From positions 12,214,001-12,278,000 of the forward strand of contig OX485803.1 in NCBI GenBank assembly GCA_950295325.1: 64,000 nucleotides of DNA, read 5' to 3'. A program made the translations under genes and the position numbers. The notes beneath the pieces are model-generated. The model did not search any database and was not told the DNA's origin. It was given only the letters and a program-made list of their open reading frames with translations. Shown piece by piece: positions 49,537-60,513 of this stretch (position 1 is the first letter of the stretch; each line of letters starts with the position of its first letter). The stretch is from Polytrichum commune (Eukaryota > Streptophyta > Polytrichopsida > Polytrichales > Polytrichaceae).

Positions 49537-51205
49537 TTTGATAAAATAATCAAATAAAACCTTCACATTGGTGTACCTCCCTTTAGGATAATCTTAAGGC
49601 CTAGTTGTTACACTAGTATGTGCAATTAGGTTGACTTTGTGAATAGGTTGTCTTCTTACCTGCGCAACATTACTTTTTGGATCAAATTTATATTGCAAAA
49701 ACTTAAAACTTTCTTTGTTCATCCATATAGCAACCACAACAAAGAATTTTTTTTAATTAGGTAATTAAAAAAATACTCAAAATAGTGTGGAATATTGATA
49801 AATAAGCAATGGGCAACCTAATTGCACACATCAGTGTAGTATCCACTCAAATAAAGAGAATGATTCATCTTGAGGAAAGTGTGACAAAGAATGAGGAATT
49901 GAGTGAATCGGTTTAGTTGATTACTTTGTATCATAGTGTTCTTTTTTGTTCTCATTGTGGATATTTACCAAAGAAAACTAGGCATGTAAGCCTATAAGCT
50001 TATATTAAGTTGTTTGTGAATACAAGATTAGACACCAAAAGACATGTGTTCAAAAAAAAGTGGACTACATATTTAAAATTCATTAACCACTTTAGATGCA
50101 ATAGTCAACATAACTAGGGGAGACCTATATGATCATTTAATAACTCAAAAAGCGTTACTTTGATAATAATTAGAATATTTATCATGTTTTTTTTTAAACA
50201 AGAATAATACAATCATGAATGCACATGGGACACTAGCTAGTATCGAGAACTTTCAAATTTTGTACATTACAAAAGCGTTACAAACTTAAACATACTATTG
50301 TGATTGCTATGAGCTCAAACCACCTGACCACAAGAGGATAACCAACAAGATAATCATCTCTCCTCCCTCGAGCTCTTTCTTATACCCGAGGCACTCCTAG
50401 TCTTATCTATCTTTATCCATAGTATCTAAGAGACACTTATAGAAGTCTCAATTCTTCCTAAATATAAATTGAAGTTTCCTTATCTACATACATGGATCAT
50501 TTCACCGTATGATCTATGTTCGGGGAAAACCGACGGCTAGTTCATTATCAGCCGATGGATTTCCCCTCATGGCCGGTCCAAAGTTCCAACCATCGGATGG
50601 TAATCCGACTGTAATTTCAATCCTCCGGCAATTAGCCGATGGACCGAAAATGTCCCGGAAATGTAGCCGATTCTTCTTGTGAGTTACTGGATTTCAGCCG
50701 GAGGCATCCAGAGCGCTATTTGTCTGGGGCATCTGATGATGCACTTGAGGAAGTACCCTAAACCTTAAACTTTTTGAATTATGCAACCTTTCCATGTCCA
50801 AATCCAATTGCTTCTATGAAGAATTGGGGGACCCTTGGCCTTCAAGCGGTGAAGGCATTACTAGGTTCAATTCCTGCCAAGGATATTACGTCTTCAAATT
50901 TAAAGTTTTGAACGTGCCTTTCTTTTCACTTATTCAAGATTTTGACCTAAGAAATGATTTCTAATAACTTTTCATACATTTTTTAAACAATTAGTGCCGA
51001 TATGAATTCCATTTAATCAGATATTGGCCAATGAAAATATGAAAATATAGGCAATTGGCCGATTGATTTTACAAAAGACCGGCTCTTGCCGATGTAAATT
51101 GGAAAAAATCCGACCCTTCGTAGCAACTACCGGCAATTAGCCACTAAGGCTTCAAAAACTTCCCGAACTTTGCGTATGATCCTTTTTTATCTATTTGCGC
51201 AATCG
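49537..51205. other. gene-free DNA with an R1 fragment
   Basis: An R1 fragment lies at about 50020-50170 (plus). 50860-50885 contains GGTTCAATTCC, a tRNA B-box-like word, without a full cloverleaf. The sequence from 50515 to 51150 has repeated GCCGAT / CCGGC words but no recognised element. Confidence 0.45.
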
Positions 51206-51490
51206 TAATCTTCTAGTTGGAATTGTCTAATTCCAACTTGATGCATTCATTTATTCTTCTAGTTGGAGTTTTCTAATTCCAACTTGATCTAGTCATCCAT
51301 TCTTGTAGTTGGAACTATCCATTTTCAAATTGATTCGTTCATCCATTCTTCTAGTTGCAATTGTCAAATTCCAACTTGGTTCATCCATCCGTTCTTCTAG
51401 TTGGAACCATCTAATTCCAACTTAATTCACTCATCTATGCTTCTAGTTGGAATTATCTAAATCCAACTAGATTCATTTATTCATAGAAAG
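51206..51490. repeat. minisatellite of about 55-62 bp units
   Basis: About five units built on TTCTAGTTGGAATTGTCTAA followed by TTCCAACTTGAT and a TTCATCCATT-type spacer. Each unit contains a small inverted pair (AGTTGGAAT / ATTCCAACT) that could form a hairpin. Degenerate copies trail off to about 51560. Confidence 0.8.
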
Positions 51491-52214
51491 TTGTCTAGCT
51501 CTAATGAATAACATCCATCCGCTGGGAGTTGTCTAATTCCGTTAAAATGGTCTAACTCCAACGCAAAGATCTTCGATCGGGAGCAATCTAAGTCACGTGC
51601 ACAATTCAATCATGAGTTGTCTAGCCCTTATGTGGCATTCTCTCTTTGGTTGTCTGACCCAGTTCTTTCTTTGGAGTTTTCTAACTTCAACACCATCTAC
51701 TCACATGTTAAGTACAACAAAACATGGTTAGACATTCTTTCTTGCATAATCAAACATTAAATCCCTTAATCCAAGTATATCACAATATCCACATGAGCTC
51801 CAAAGATTGTGAGCAAAGTCTACATGCATGATTTGGATTTGGTAATCGTTATGGATTGCGTGCATCATATCCCACGAGAAGTGGGTGCAAAGAGAAAAAT
51901 GTTTGTTTAAGGGTGAATTTCCACGTACTCCACTTGCCCACCATAGGCTAGTGGGAATAAGGACAAACCCACCCAAACGTAGATGGAATATGGTGGAGTA
52001 CGTTTCATATGTGCCTACCATCACCAATTTTAACATAACATTATTCAGATCCATAACAATGTTTTGTGGGACTAACAATATTCCATAGAATGTTCTTGGA
52101 TATTCCCACATTCAAATTGAATGTATAAATATTTGGGAATATTTTATGGAAAATTGACAATCCCATAGAAAAATGTTATGAATTTGAATAATGTTATAAA
52201 TTGTTTTGCTCAGT

Positions 52215-52525
52215 ACGGATTGTAAACCGTAGCATAGTGTCATCAACAGCAAATGTTAACCCAACATTATTTTTCATTCTTGGAGGATTATAGGATTGAA
52301 ATGTTGCAATTACTATCATTTACGGAATGATATTCATCCAAATCTCAATCATCCGTGATAATATTTCATCACAAGTTGCTTACAAAAGAAGGTAGGGTTT
52401 TGGCCAATGGATAACTCATCCATCATCCATGACAATATTTGTTCACTTATTCATGAGAAGTGTCATATGAAAAGTTACCACAATGACATTAAATACCATA
52501 TGACATTAAATGACATAGTTTGTGT
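52215..52525 (-). repeat. inverted copy of the ACTAAATAT-ended element
   Basis: Matches 36626-36987 and 55795-56156 in reverse orientation. Landmarks are CCAATGGATAACTCATCCAT and TGACAATATTTGTTCACTTA. It is diverged and overlaps the start of the 160-codon open frame at 52407-52889, which is one reason that frame is not called a gene. Confidence 0.7.
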
Positions 52526-53074
52526 AGCTACTCTCTTGTTCTCAAATCTAGGCCCACCTACTAACCCCTCTTCCACATTAAACCCTCTCCTCCTAAAACC
52601 GGTCTTCAATCCTTCCATAATCGACACTTTTAAGTTTGAATATGCTTTAGTGGACACATGGAAATCTAATGGCCCTGTCCACGGCCCTCCCAGTAGACCA
52701 CCAACATGTGGTTGGTTGGCAGCTGTGCTCCTCTACATGCAAACACCTCCAACCCACTATTATCTAGAATCTAGTGGGCAAGTGGCCCATATGGAAACTC
52801 ACGATAACACTGCCCAATCTCATGACAACCCTATCTCGAAGTTACATTTTAGCCCCCCACAAGAAAATCATGGTGGATCCAAGAATTAGTAAAGATAGCA
52901 ACACAAGCATGACTGGACGTCTATTTCAAGACACAAATGATGCAAATATCCAGGTTGCATGGATGCGAGCCGGCATAGTTGATAGCCTACAAAATATTCC
53001 TATGAGTATATATGCACGGCTGGTATATATATGCACATATCTTGATGGCGAGCAGGAAGTTGAAAGTGTGAAAA

Positions 53075-53238
53075 GCAGTTAAAAAGTGGATGTTGAAGTT
53101 TGAACTCGAGGGTAGTACAGAAAATGAGGATAACCCAGTCCCCTACATAGTAGCTAGGCTCACTTTGGTGTCAGTCAGTTTGTAAGGATCGTCCGTTCTT
53201 GATTGCGATTCCAACCCCAACATCCACTTTTTAACTGC
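53075..53238. ncRNA. candidate hairpin RNA with a perfect 21-bp stem
   Basis: GCAGTTAAAAAGTGGATGTT(G) at 53075-53095 is perfectly complementary to 53218-53238, with a loop of about 122 nt. Pairing weakens outside the 21 bp. The size matches a plant miRNA duplex, but the loop is long. It lies 330 bp from a second hairpin. Either strand could be transcribed. No known miRNA is recognised; it could equally be a small inverted-repeat scar. Confidence 0.3.
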
Positions 53239-53564
53239 CAGCATCAATTCAGCTTGCTTTTTACTTCCACCATGGCTTGAAAGATTCAAGTACACCCATG
53301 TTGCTTATGTTATCTGTGGTGGCATGAGAACATGGTTAATGGAGGTGGGAAAAGAAAATTGATTGGATTGACAACTGGTGTAGAAGTTATGTGTCGCTGT
53401 TGCAGTCTGCCAGATAACAAACAACTGCCGACAAAGAATTAGACAGGTCTTGCAAGTGACCACAATATATATAGATTGCTCTTCAGGAATGACAAATGAA
53501 ACCCACAAAGAAATTTACCTTTTGTGTTGGACCTTGTCAAAGAAATGTTATGTTCATACGTGAA

Positions 53565-53665
53565 TGAATTTCATGGCAAACTTTCCAAGACACCTACAAT
53601 ACACTCCTTGTCAAACTTTTGAGGGCACCAATTTAGGTGTCTTCGAAAGTTTGCCATGAAAATCA
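53565..53665. ncRNA. candidate miRNA-like hairpin, 31-bp stem and 39-nt loop
   Basis: 53565-53595 pairs with 53635-53665 with two mismatches in 31. The left arm includes TTTCATGGCAAACTTTCC and the right arm its inverse. The loop is about 39 nt. Further imperfect pairing extends roughly 10 nt outward. Stem length, mismatch number and loop size fit a plant miRNA precursor. Transcription is unproven and no known family is recognised. Confidence 0.4.
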
Positions 53666-55174
53666 TGTTCATACAACCATATTTGGCCAAAAACAAACAC
53701 TTCCCCTACATGTAACCAAAATCAGGGGCTCCAACAACACCTGAACACATCCTCAAACATCATGAAATCTCAAAAAGGGAGGGGTGAAGCTCCCTACCAA
53801 AACATGAGATTTTGAGACTTTAGGAATAACTCTGACATAAGGACAAACTATGCAAAAGTTTAAGCAGCCATCTTAAACTGTGGACAACTTACTCCGCTGT
53901 GTTGCAGTTTTCATTTAAGGGTAATTTACAGCAGTCAGGTGTCACATGGGCACTGTCGAAGCTCAGAATCTTTCTAAGCAAGCATGACCTGCTCCCTAGT
54001 TTGTGGGCTTGTCGTCAGTGTGTAATTAAAGAGACAATGTCAGGCCATGATAATCGAACCAATAACAGCTAAATTATTATGGACATAAATACCTATTCAG
54101 TATTCTGGAGAGCTAATCTTGGCTCACTGTGATGAGTCACTACATTCATATGCACATCAACGCTAGCTGCACTGCATGTGCGTTACTGAGATATAGGGCC
54201 CTCTTTTTCTCATATTCAGGTAGACAACCCTTATTAGGATACCTTTCTTTATTATTTTTGACTCATATGTGACGGTTTGGTGTATGTGGCCCCCAGAACG
54301 AATTCAAAAATAAAAATAGATGTCTTTTATAGAGATTGGACTGCATGTTCAAAATATGATATGATAACCATTCTAGACTCAATAGTCGACATACTTAAGG
54401 GGTGTATTATATGACCTTTTAATGAGCACGAGAATCTTCACTTGGATGACGAATGACACATTTATTATCCAAATTATTCATATGAGCCCAAATTATGAGG
54501 AAAGTGGATACAGCTGCCATATGGATTTGCTAACCAACTTGTGCTGAACCACTTGTTTCATATGACAGACGAAGTAGGCTGAGCGAAAAAGTAACCATTT
54601 AAGATCCATCTACCCTTTCTTTTGAAATAAATACCAGAAACTGTCTACACCGATAGTCAGTCTGCCTCCAACTGCCAACACCCATTGCCTTGAAGATTCT
54701 ATTATTTTGCAGATACATAAGATCATTCAAAAAGTGTGGACGGAACCTGTGTTAGTTTTTAAATAGTTGCAAGTAGCACACTATATAATGAAACACATGA
54801 GAAGCCAGAGTGGTGTAGGTAAGGAAATGAGAGAATAGACTAAACAAAAAGAGCTGCTATTGAATGAATTGATAGGGTCAGAATCTGAAGTTGTAAAAGT
54901 TCATCAAAAAAAAAAAAACACCCATGAGCTACGAACAGGGTAATCACACCACTACACAGTTTAGTACTAAGTGTGGGTTACCATTCATGTTATAACTTTT
55001 TGCTGACAATATCATATTCTACGAACTAAGTCATATTATATTCTTCGGTGTGCATACTAACTACTTATGTTATTTGCGTCAAAAATGATACTCTCGGTAA
55101 AATGTTATGGCAATGCATAACTCCAAATGGTAACCCACACTAATTAGACAAAACAGTGTAGTAACAGATGGGCC
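53666..55174. other. gene-free DNA with an R1 copy
   Basis: An R1 copy lies at about 54270-54620 (plus), with an A-run near 54906-54918. Nothing else is recognised. Confidence 0.45.
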
Positions 55175-55330
55175 TGTGGAGTTTGAGAAATGACTAGTTC
55201 AAAGTTCAAGACTTCAGAAAAATCACCAGTCATTTTAGAGGAACCTAAAGAACTTACCTAAAATTGACCAAGGGAAAAAAGAAAAAAATTAACATGTAAC
55301 CAGTTGGCCATGAGAGTAAGTAACTTCACT
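55175..55330 (+). repeat. half-copy of foldback family R2
   Basis: Matches the right arm of the 7.36-8.21 kb foldback: GAGTTTGAG, CAAGACTTCA, CATTTTAGAGGAA and AACATGTAACCAGTTGG appear in the same order. Diverged; no partner arm next to it. Confidence 0.65.
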
Positions 55331-55734
55331 GTGTACACCTTTATCATTCAACATACCTCAATCCCTGCACACCTCAACTCCTGTAGCAGCAGATTCAACA
55401 GAATCTTGGCTTTCTACAGGGTAATAAGGATTTAAGCATTGCGTCCAAATGTAAGCGGATGTCATCATTGAATGGCAGCAAGCAGACAAGACAACCCTGT
55501 AATAATACAGAGATCCTAATGAGTTAATGTGGTCCACACTATGTATTGCTGACCCTCATTAACTATCTTACCAATCACTGGGTGGTAACTAAACGGGTCC
55601 CACACAACACTTGGTATTATATAGCCAGCCAAGAGGACCACTCTAATAAACATGCACACCAATTTTAATGCCACACTAGACCAGATGTTTAGTGTACCAG
55701 TTAAGGCAATGAAAAGGGAGAACCAACCACTAGT

Positions 55735-56300
55735 TACAAATGAACCGGTTGAGTTTCAAGAAATAACCGATCGAAGTTCAAGACTTGAAGAAAACTACAT
55801 TAAATATGATATTTAGTGTCATATGGTATGTAATGTAACTATGATAACTTTTTGGACGACACTTCTTACGAATATGTGAGCAAATACTGGCATGGATGAT
55901 GGATGAGTTTATCCATTGGCCAAACTCTACCTTCTCTTGATCAGCAACTTATGATGGAATATTGTCATGGCTGATTGAAATTGGAATGAAAATCCACTTG
56001 ATAAGTAACAGTATTTGCAACACTGTAAATCTGCAATCTCCCAAACAATTTACAAGGAATGACAGATAATGTTGGGTACCATTTAGTGTTGGTGACACTA
56101 TACCGCGGATTACAATTAGAATTGACTGGTGACACTAAATATCACATTTAGTGTAGTTATCAATTCAGAGGAATCTATTAAATATACCTCAAATAATAAA
56201 GAAAACCCGAAAGATTACAGCATGTAAAAGGTTGGACTTGCAAACACTAGATCTTGATCGATTATGCTCAAGAATCTCCCCGGACACTGACCCAAGAGGC
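55735..56300 (+). repeat. half-copy of R2 split by an inserted element
   Basis: 55735-55794 and 56157-56300 together reproduce the R2 right arm (GGTTGAGTTT, CAAGACTT, AGAGGAATCTA, AAAGAAAACCCGAAAGAT, GGTTGGACTTG). The break falls after AAAACTAC. The sequence between is the ACTAAATAT-ended element. Confidence 0.75.
55795..56156 (+). mobile_element. ACTAAATAT-ended element nested in R2
   Basis: The terminal inverted repeats are CTACATTAAATATGATATTT on the left and its inverse ending CACATTTAGTGTAG on the right. About 362 bp, same family as 36626. Internal landmarks are ATGGATGATGGATGAGTT and GGAATGACAGATAATGTTGG. Non-coding. The exact target duplication is ambiguous because the ends resemble the flank. 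Confidence 0.75.
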
Positions 56301-57000
56301 CAAAGTTGCACTGTCACAACCATAGCCACACACTCTCTCCCAAACACCATTGACATGCATAACCCCAAGAAAGAAGGAAAACCAGCTGAGGGAGAAGGAA
56401 AGTCACTCCAGAGAAATAGAAATTTTATCTCACAAATTTGGACACGGCAGACTGGGCTACCATACCATATCAGATTTGATTGACAGGGAAGCAACTTTTT
56501 GCAGCATTATTACAGCCCATGCATCATCACAATATAAATCACCGTATTATTTGTTTATCATCAGATACAGCATACAATACAGAGGCCATTGCATCTTCAA
56601 TTCATGCGGCTCTCAATGAGGGAGCCTGGCTAGCTATCATCATTCTTACAAACGATTAATGAAGCAGCAGAAGGCAAATGTGCATGGAGTATTCCAGCAA
56701 AGGGGGCAAAGAAAGGCAGGGCTGGCTGGCTATGGCTATGGCTATGGCAGATCAAATTTTCTGCAGTTGTTGCTGGGGAGGTTCCATCACGAACCACCTT
56801 AACGTGGGTGACCTTCTGTCAAGTGTTAAGGAATTCACCCATGACTTGTACAAATTCCCTCCAGCAATTTGGCACGGGTTGTAAGAGCAACTTCTAAGAA
56901 AAGGAAGCAAAGGAAGAAAGGAAGGAAGGATGAATAGGGTAAGTCAGAAGAATGATTTACCGGTTACCTGCACAACATTCTTCATCTTCGTTTCAATTCA
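56301..57000. other. 3' side of the KCS gene
   Basis: Expected 3' untranslated region and terminator of the minus-strand KCS gene. The overlapping short open frames have no recognisable domain. Nothing else is seen. Confidence 0.4.
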
Positions 57001-58590
57001 TCAAGTGAATTTCTGGATTTCTTCCAGATGCACTGGATACTCATCAATACAATGTGCCCAGGGTGATTGCTGTGAAGGTTTAATGTTACGCAAAGCTTGC
57101 CAAACAGCGCTGTTGCACTTAAACCCACTGCCAAAAGCAATCTGCCAGACCCTGTTCCCTTTCCTCATACGTCCTTTAGCTTCGGTGTACGCCAACTCGT
57201 ACCAAATGGATGATGAGGAAGTGTTGCCAAATCTGTGGAGAGTCATTCGGGATGGCTCACAATGCTCTGTGGTTAGCTGGAGATTTTTCTCAAGCTCATC
57301 AATCACAGCTCGGCCACCGGCATGTATGCAAAAATGATCAAAAGCCAGCTTGAAATCTGGAATGTAAGGCTTCACCTTCATGTTAAAAACTTTTCTTGCA
57401 ACAAGGATGGCGAAGAACAACAGCTGCTCCGAGAGAGGGAGTACAAGGGGACCTAATGTCGTGATGTTCGTCTTCAAAGTGTCTCCAGCAATGGCCATGA
57501 GATCTTTGCTGAGGAAAACTCCCATTTTACCTTGCTCATCTTCCTCCTGGTACACACACTGGTAGCACTTGTTGTCTGCACCTTTATGTGTTCTCACCAC
57601 ATGGTTAAGTATGTACTTGGACCTCCGCCTATCCTTCCTTTGATTCGACAGAAGAATGGCAGCTCCACCAACACGAAACAGACAATTCGGGATAAGCATG
57701 GATCTCCTATTACCAAAGTACCAGTTCTGTGTGATATTCTCAGTGCTAACCACAATAGCATATGTCCCACCGTGAACTTGCAACATATCCTTGGCAAGGT
57801 CGATGGATATCACACCAGCACTACACCCCATTCCCCCCAGATTGTATGTCCGGAGATTACCACGCATGTGGTACTTATTCACAATCATAGCCGAAAGTGA
57901 AGGGGTAGGATTGAAAAGTGAGCAATTCACCACAAGAACTCCCACATCTTTAGGCTTAACCTTCGTCTTCTCAAAAAGTTCATCCAGGCATCCGAACATG
58001 ACTGCTTCAGCTTCCTCTCTGGCTAACCTCATGTTAGGGCATGGTGGAATCTCGTGCATAGCTGGGGGAAGGTAAGTCCTCTCTCCCAATCCAGATCTCT
58101 CCAAAATCTTCTCCTGGAAATCCATGCTCTTCTCATCGAAGAATCCAGACATGCGTGTCCTCTCCATGAACAGAGGGATAGGCACCTTCAACCGATCCTC
58201 CGGAAGGTAACATGAGAAATCCACCAAAAAGATAGGCCGGGGTCGTGACATGAAGTAAACTGTCCCTCCGAACACCAAAAGCGCCGAACATATGATCACA
58301 CTCACAAGATTGAACTGCAGATTGTCCCATAGCTGCCATAAATCGTCTGTCCCCATCCTCCCTGCCTCAAGAAGAATGCCGAGTAACAAAGGGATGAAGA
58401 GAAGTGTCAACAGATGTGTGATGAGGTAATGGTACCCAAGCTTCACATACTTCAAATTCACAGACTGCAGGAAATCTGGTAGACGTCTTCGAGGATGAAT
58501 CTGCACAGAAACACGCTCCGCCTCCATACTTCCCCTTTCCCCCCCTATGGGCGATTGCTCCATCGCCCTTCCTTGCCCTCCCTTCGCCAT
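57001..58590 (-). CDS. 3-ketoacyl-CoA synthase (very-long-chain fatty acid elongase)
   Basis: FAE1-type condensing enzyme of the ER fatty-acid elongase complex. It joins malonyl-CoA to a long-chain acyl-CoA, giving precursors of cuticular wax, suberin and sphingolipids. It is an intronless, intact frame of 529 residues. Two membrane segments lie near 55-75 and 92-112, then the FAE1/CUT1 region. The catalytic triad is present: Cys256 ([18 protein letters not shown]), His423 ([14 protein letters not shown]) and Asn456 ([14 protein letters not shown]); FAE1 has C223/H391/N424. The family's C-terminal [12 protein letters not shown] block is present. The first Met is annotated, but Met10 or Met22 are possible starts because the first ~25 residues are not conserved. 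Closest to the KCS2/4/9-like group by general look, which is inference. No adjacent pathway genes. Confidence 0.97.
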   Translation of the reverse strand: MAKGGQGRAMEQSPIGGERGSMEAERVSVQIHPRRRLPDFLQSVNLKYVKLGYHYLITHLLTLLFIPLLLGILLEAGRMGTDDLWQLWDNLQFNLVSVIICSALLVFGGTVYFMSRPRPIFLVDFSCYLPEDRLKVPIPLFMERTRMSGFFDEKSMDFQEKILERSGLGERTYLPPAMHEIPPCPNMRLAREEAEAVMFGCLDELFEKTKVKPKDVGVLVVNCSLFNPTPSLSAMIVNKYHMRGNLRTYNLGGMGCSAGVISIDLAKDMLQVHGGTYAIVVSTENITQNWYFGNRRSMLIPNCLFRVGGAAILLSNQRKDRRRSKYILNHVVRTHKGADNKCYQCVYQEEDEQGKMGVFLSKDLMAIAGDTLKTNITTLGPLVLPLSEQLLFFAILVARKVFNMKVKPYIPDFKLAFDHFCIHAGGRAVIDELEKNLQLTTEHCEPSRMTLHRFGNTSSSSIWYELAYTEAKGRMRKGNRVWQIAFGSGFKCNSAVWQALRNIKPSQQSPWAHCIDEYPVHLEEIQKFT

Positions 58591-59500
58591 GCCTCAATCA
58601 AAAACCACAACCAAATGGAACTACTCTCTCTCCTACCCCCCTCCCCCCCAAAAAAAAACAGCGCTTCTAGCGACCTGTTGATGCTCCTCTGGTGTTGGTG
58701 CTCCTCGAATGAACCACCATGCAACTACTGCCACAAGAATCATCCACCGAATCTGTCGTTAACGATGTCGAGAACCTCGAGTCACCATAAAGATTATTTT
58801 TCTCTCCCATCAAATAGCATGTGCACTCCTAGGAAGGGAACTTAGCCTCGAATGAACCAAACTTCCTACGGTGTACTTAAAACCAAACAAAACAAAATAA
58901 GAAAAACAAACAAACACATGAGCAAACGAACGAACATTGAGGCTAGCAAACCCTGTCACTATACCGCCATTGCGGAGAGTACATGATGTGGAGACCGCAA
59001 AGAAGTACAAAGCAGATCTCACAACCAAACTCGATTCAGGAATCTATGCCATCTTTCTTCGCTATCTACCAACCTTCGGATCACATAAGTTAGCCATCTA
59101 TCTCTGCCCACCCAACCCAGAACGACCAATACAAAACACAGAAACGCCTAGAAGGAAAGGGAAAGAAGAGAAGAACAAAAACCCAAAAAGGAAAGGAAAA
59201 AATATATATATGAGGAGAGAAAGATGCAACCGAGAGAAGAGAGCAGATTGAAGCTTGCTTACAAAAAAATGTGGCAGGCTAATAAGCTGATGATGATGAT
59301 GTTGGTGGGTTAGACGGAGAAGAAGAAAAGCTTCTTCGCCGGCTCCACACCTCATTCATCTCTCTGCCTCTGCCTCTCCCTCTCCCTCCCCCTCTCCGCC
59401 CACCGCATCCAAAACCCCCAACCTTGAAATCTCTAACTAATCCACAGGGGGCTTAATCCCAAATTCTGACGGTGACAGTGGTGGTGAGAATGGCACACCC
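58591..59500 (-). promoter_or_regulatory. leader and promoter region of the KCS gene
   Basis: No other gene is seen. The minus strand is purine-rich around 59355-59405 (a GA tract, read as CT on plus) and has other low-complexity stretches typical of plant leaders. No TATA box or 5' intron could be assigned with confidence. Confidence 0.4.
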
Positions 59501-60010
59501 AAAAAGCCTAGGTCATCATACGCACATGCACATAGGCACCAATCTAATCAAAACTGAAACCCAAATGGCAAGGGTGTGAGTGAGGATCAAAATGTGGCGT
59601 GCAGCCACAAAGCCCCCAGGGATTCAATAAGTAAGCAGCAGAAGTGGAGCAGTGAATGATGAAAATGAAGTTCCGAAGTGGAAGTGGAAGCAGAAGCAGC
59701 TGCAAACTTTTAAAACATACTTGAAGCTGCTACCCACCTGCAAGTAAAGGCTGTATATTGTAAGTAACAACAAAAGCACATGTGGAGGAGCCACGCCGCA
59801 CGATTCTTCGACCTGCCCGCTGCCCGCTGCCACGTGGCACTGGGCCACCTACCCACCTCTCCCAGCTGGGCCCCACACACATCACCGAAAGCCGAACGTA
59901 TTATCGCAGTCGATTCTAGTATTACAGCTTTTGCATTTGTTCTCCCTCTTTATAATTAAGACACGTTGGGTTGCGCCAAGAAGTGTCGTGTTCTTCTTAG
60001 CAATATGGCG
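59501..60010. other. unassigned spacer
   Basis: No gene or repeat recognised between the KCS upstream region and the second Harbinger-like MITE. Confidence 0.4.
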
Positions 60011-60513
60011 TTTTGGCTTCGCACTATGGCCGTCGAGAGGCCGTGGGATTGAGTGGCCAAACTTTGTTGAGAGTCCAAAGAAATGGGCTGAAAATACATA
60101 GCCAAATGAAATATAGGAATTGGAGCCTTCAGCGGGGCATAGTTTGAAGTCTCCAAAGGCCAAGTCCAAAGTCCAAAGGAAGGAGGAGCATCCCACTTTA
60201 TTCCCTGCCCCCAAAACAACCCTTCCAATTTAACGGCCAAGATCTTGTCATTTCATTTTTTCCCTCAGATGAAAAAGATCGACGGCCTCTCGACCATAGT
60301 TTGGGTTTCCATTCATGTCCGACCCAAACTTCCTTCAAGAGTATGTCACCTTGGTAAAAAAAAATGGTGTCATGTAGGCATTTTGGAGAGCGACGGCCTT
60401 TGGACTTTTGATCTCTGGTGTGAAGGGTCGAGAGGCCGAATTCTTGGTTTCTTGCAATGTGATCGGTGGAAATCGACGGCCTCTCGACCTTCCACCATAG
60501 TGTGAAGCGGCCC
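60011..60513. mobile_element. second copy of the Harbinger-like MITE
   Basis: Shares both ends (GCTTCGCACTATGGCC and CATAGTGTGAAGCGGCCC) and the interior (AGTCCAAAGAAATGGGCTGA, TCCCACTTTATTCC, TCCGACCCAAACTTCC) with 36988-37523, in the same orientation. The left tip has decayed and no TTA duplication is visible, so it is the older or more damaged copy. Non-autonomous. Confidence 0.8.

Noticed and set aside
50840-50890. Possible tRNA-like sequence (GGTTCAATTCC)
   Set aside because: Only a partial T arm; acceptor and anticodon stems do not form.
52407-52889. 160-codon open frame
   Set aside because: Its first part lies inside an inverted copy of the ACTAAATAT-ended repeat and the rest has no recognised domain.
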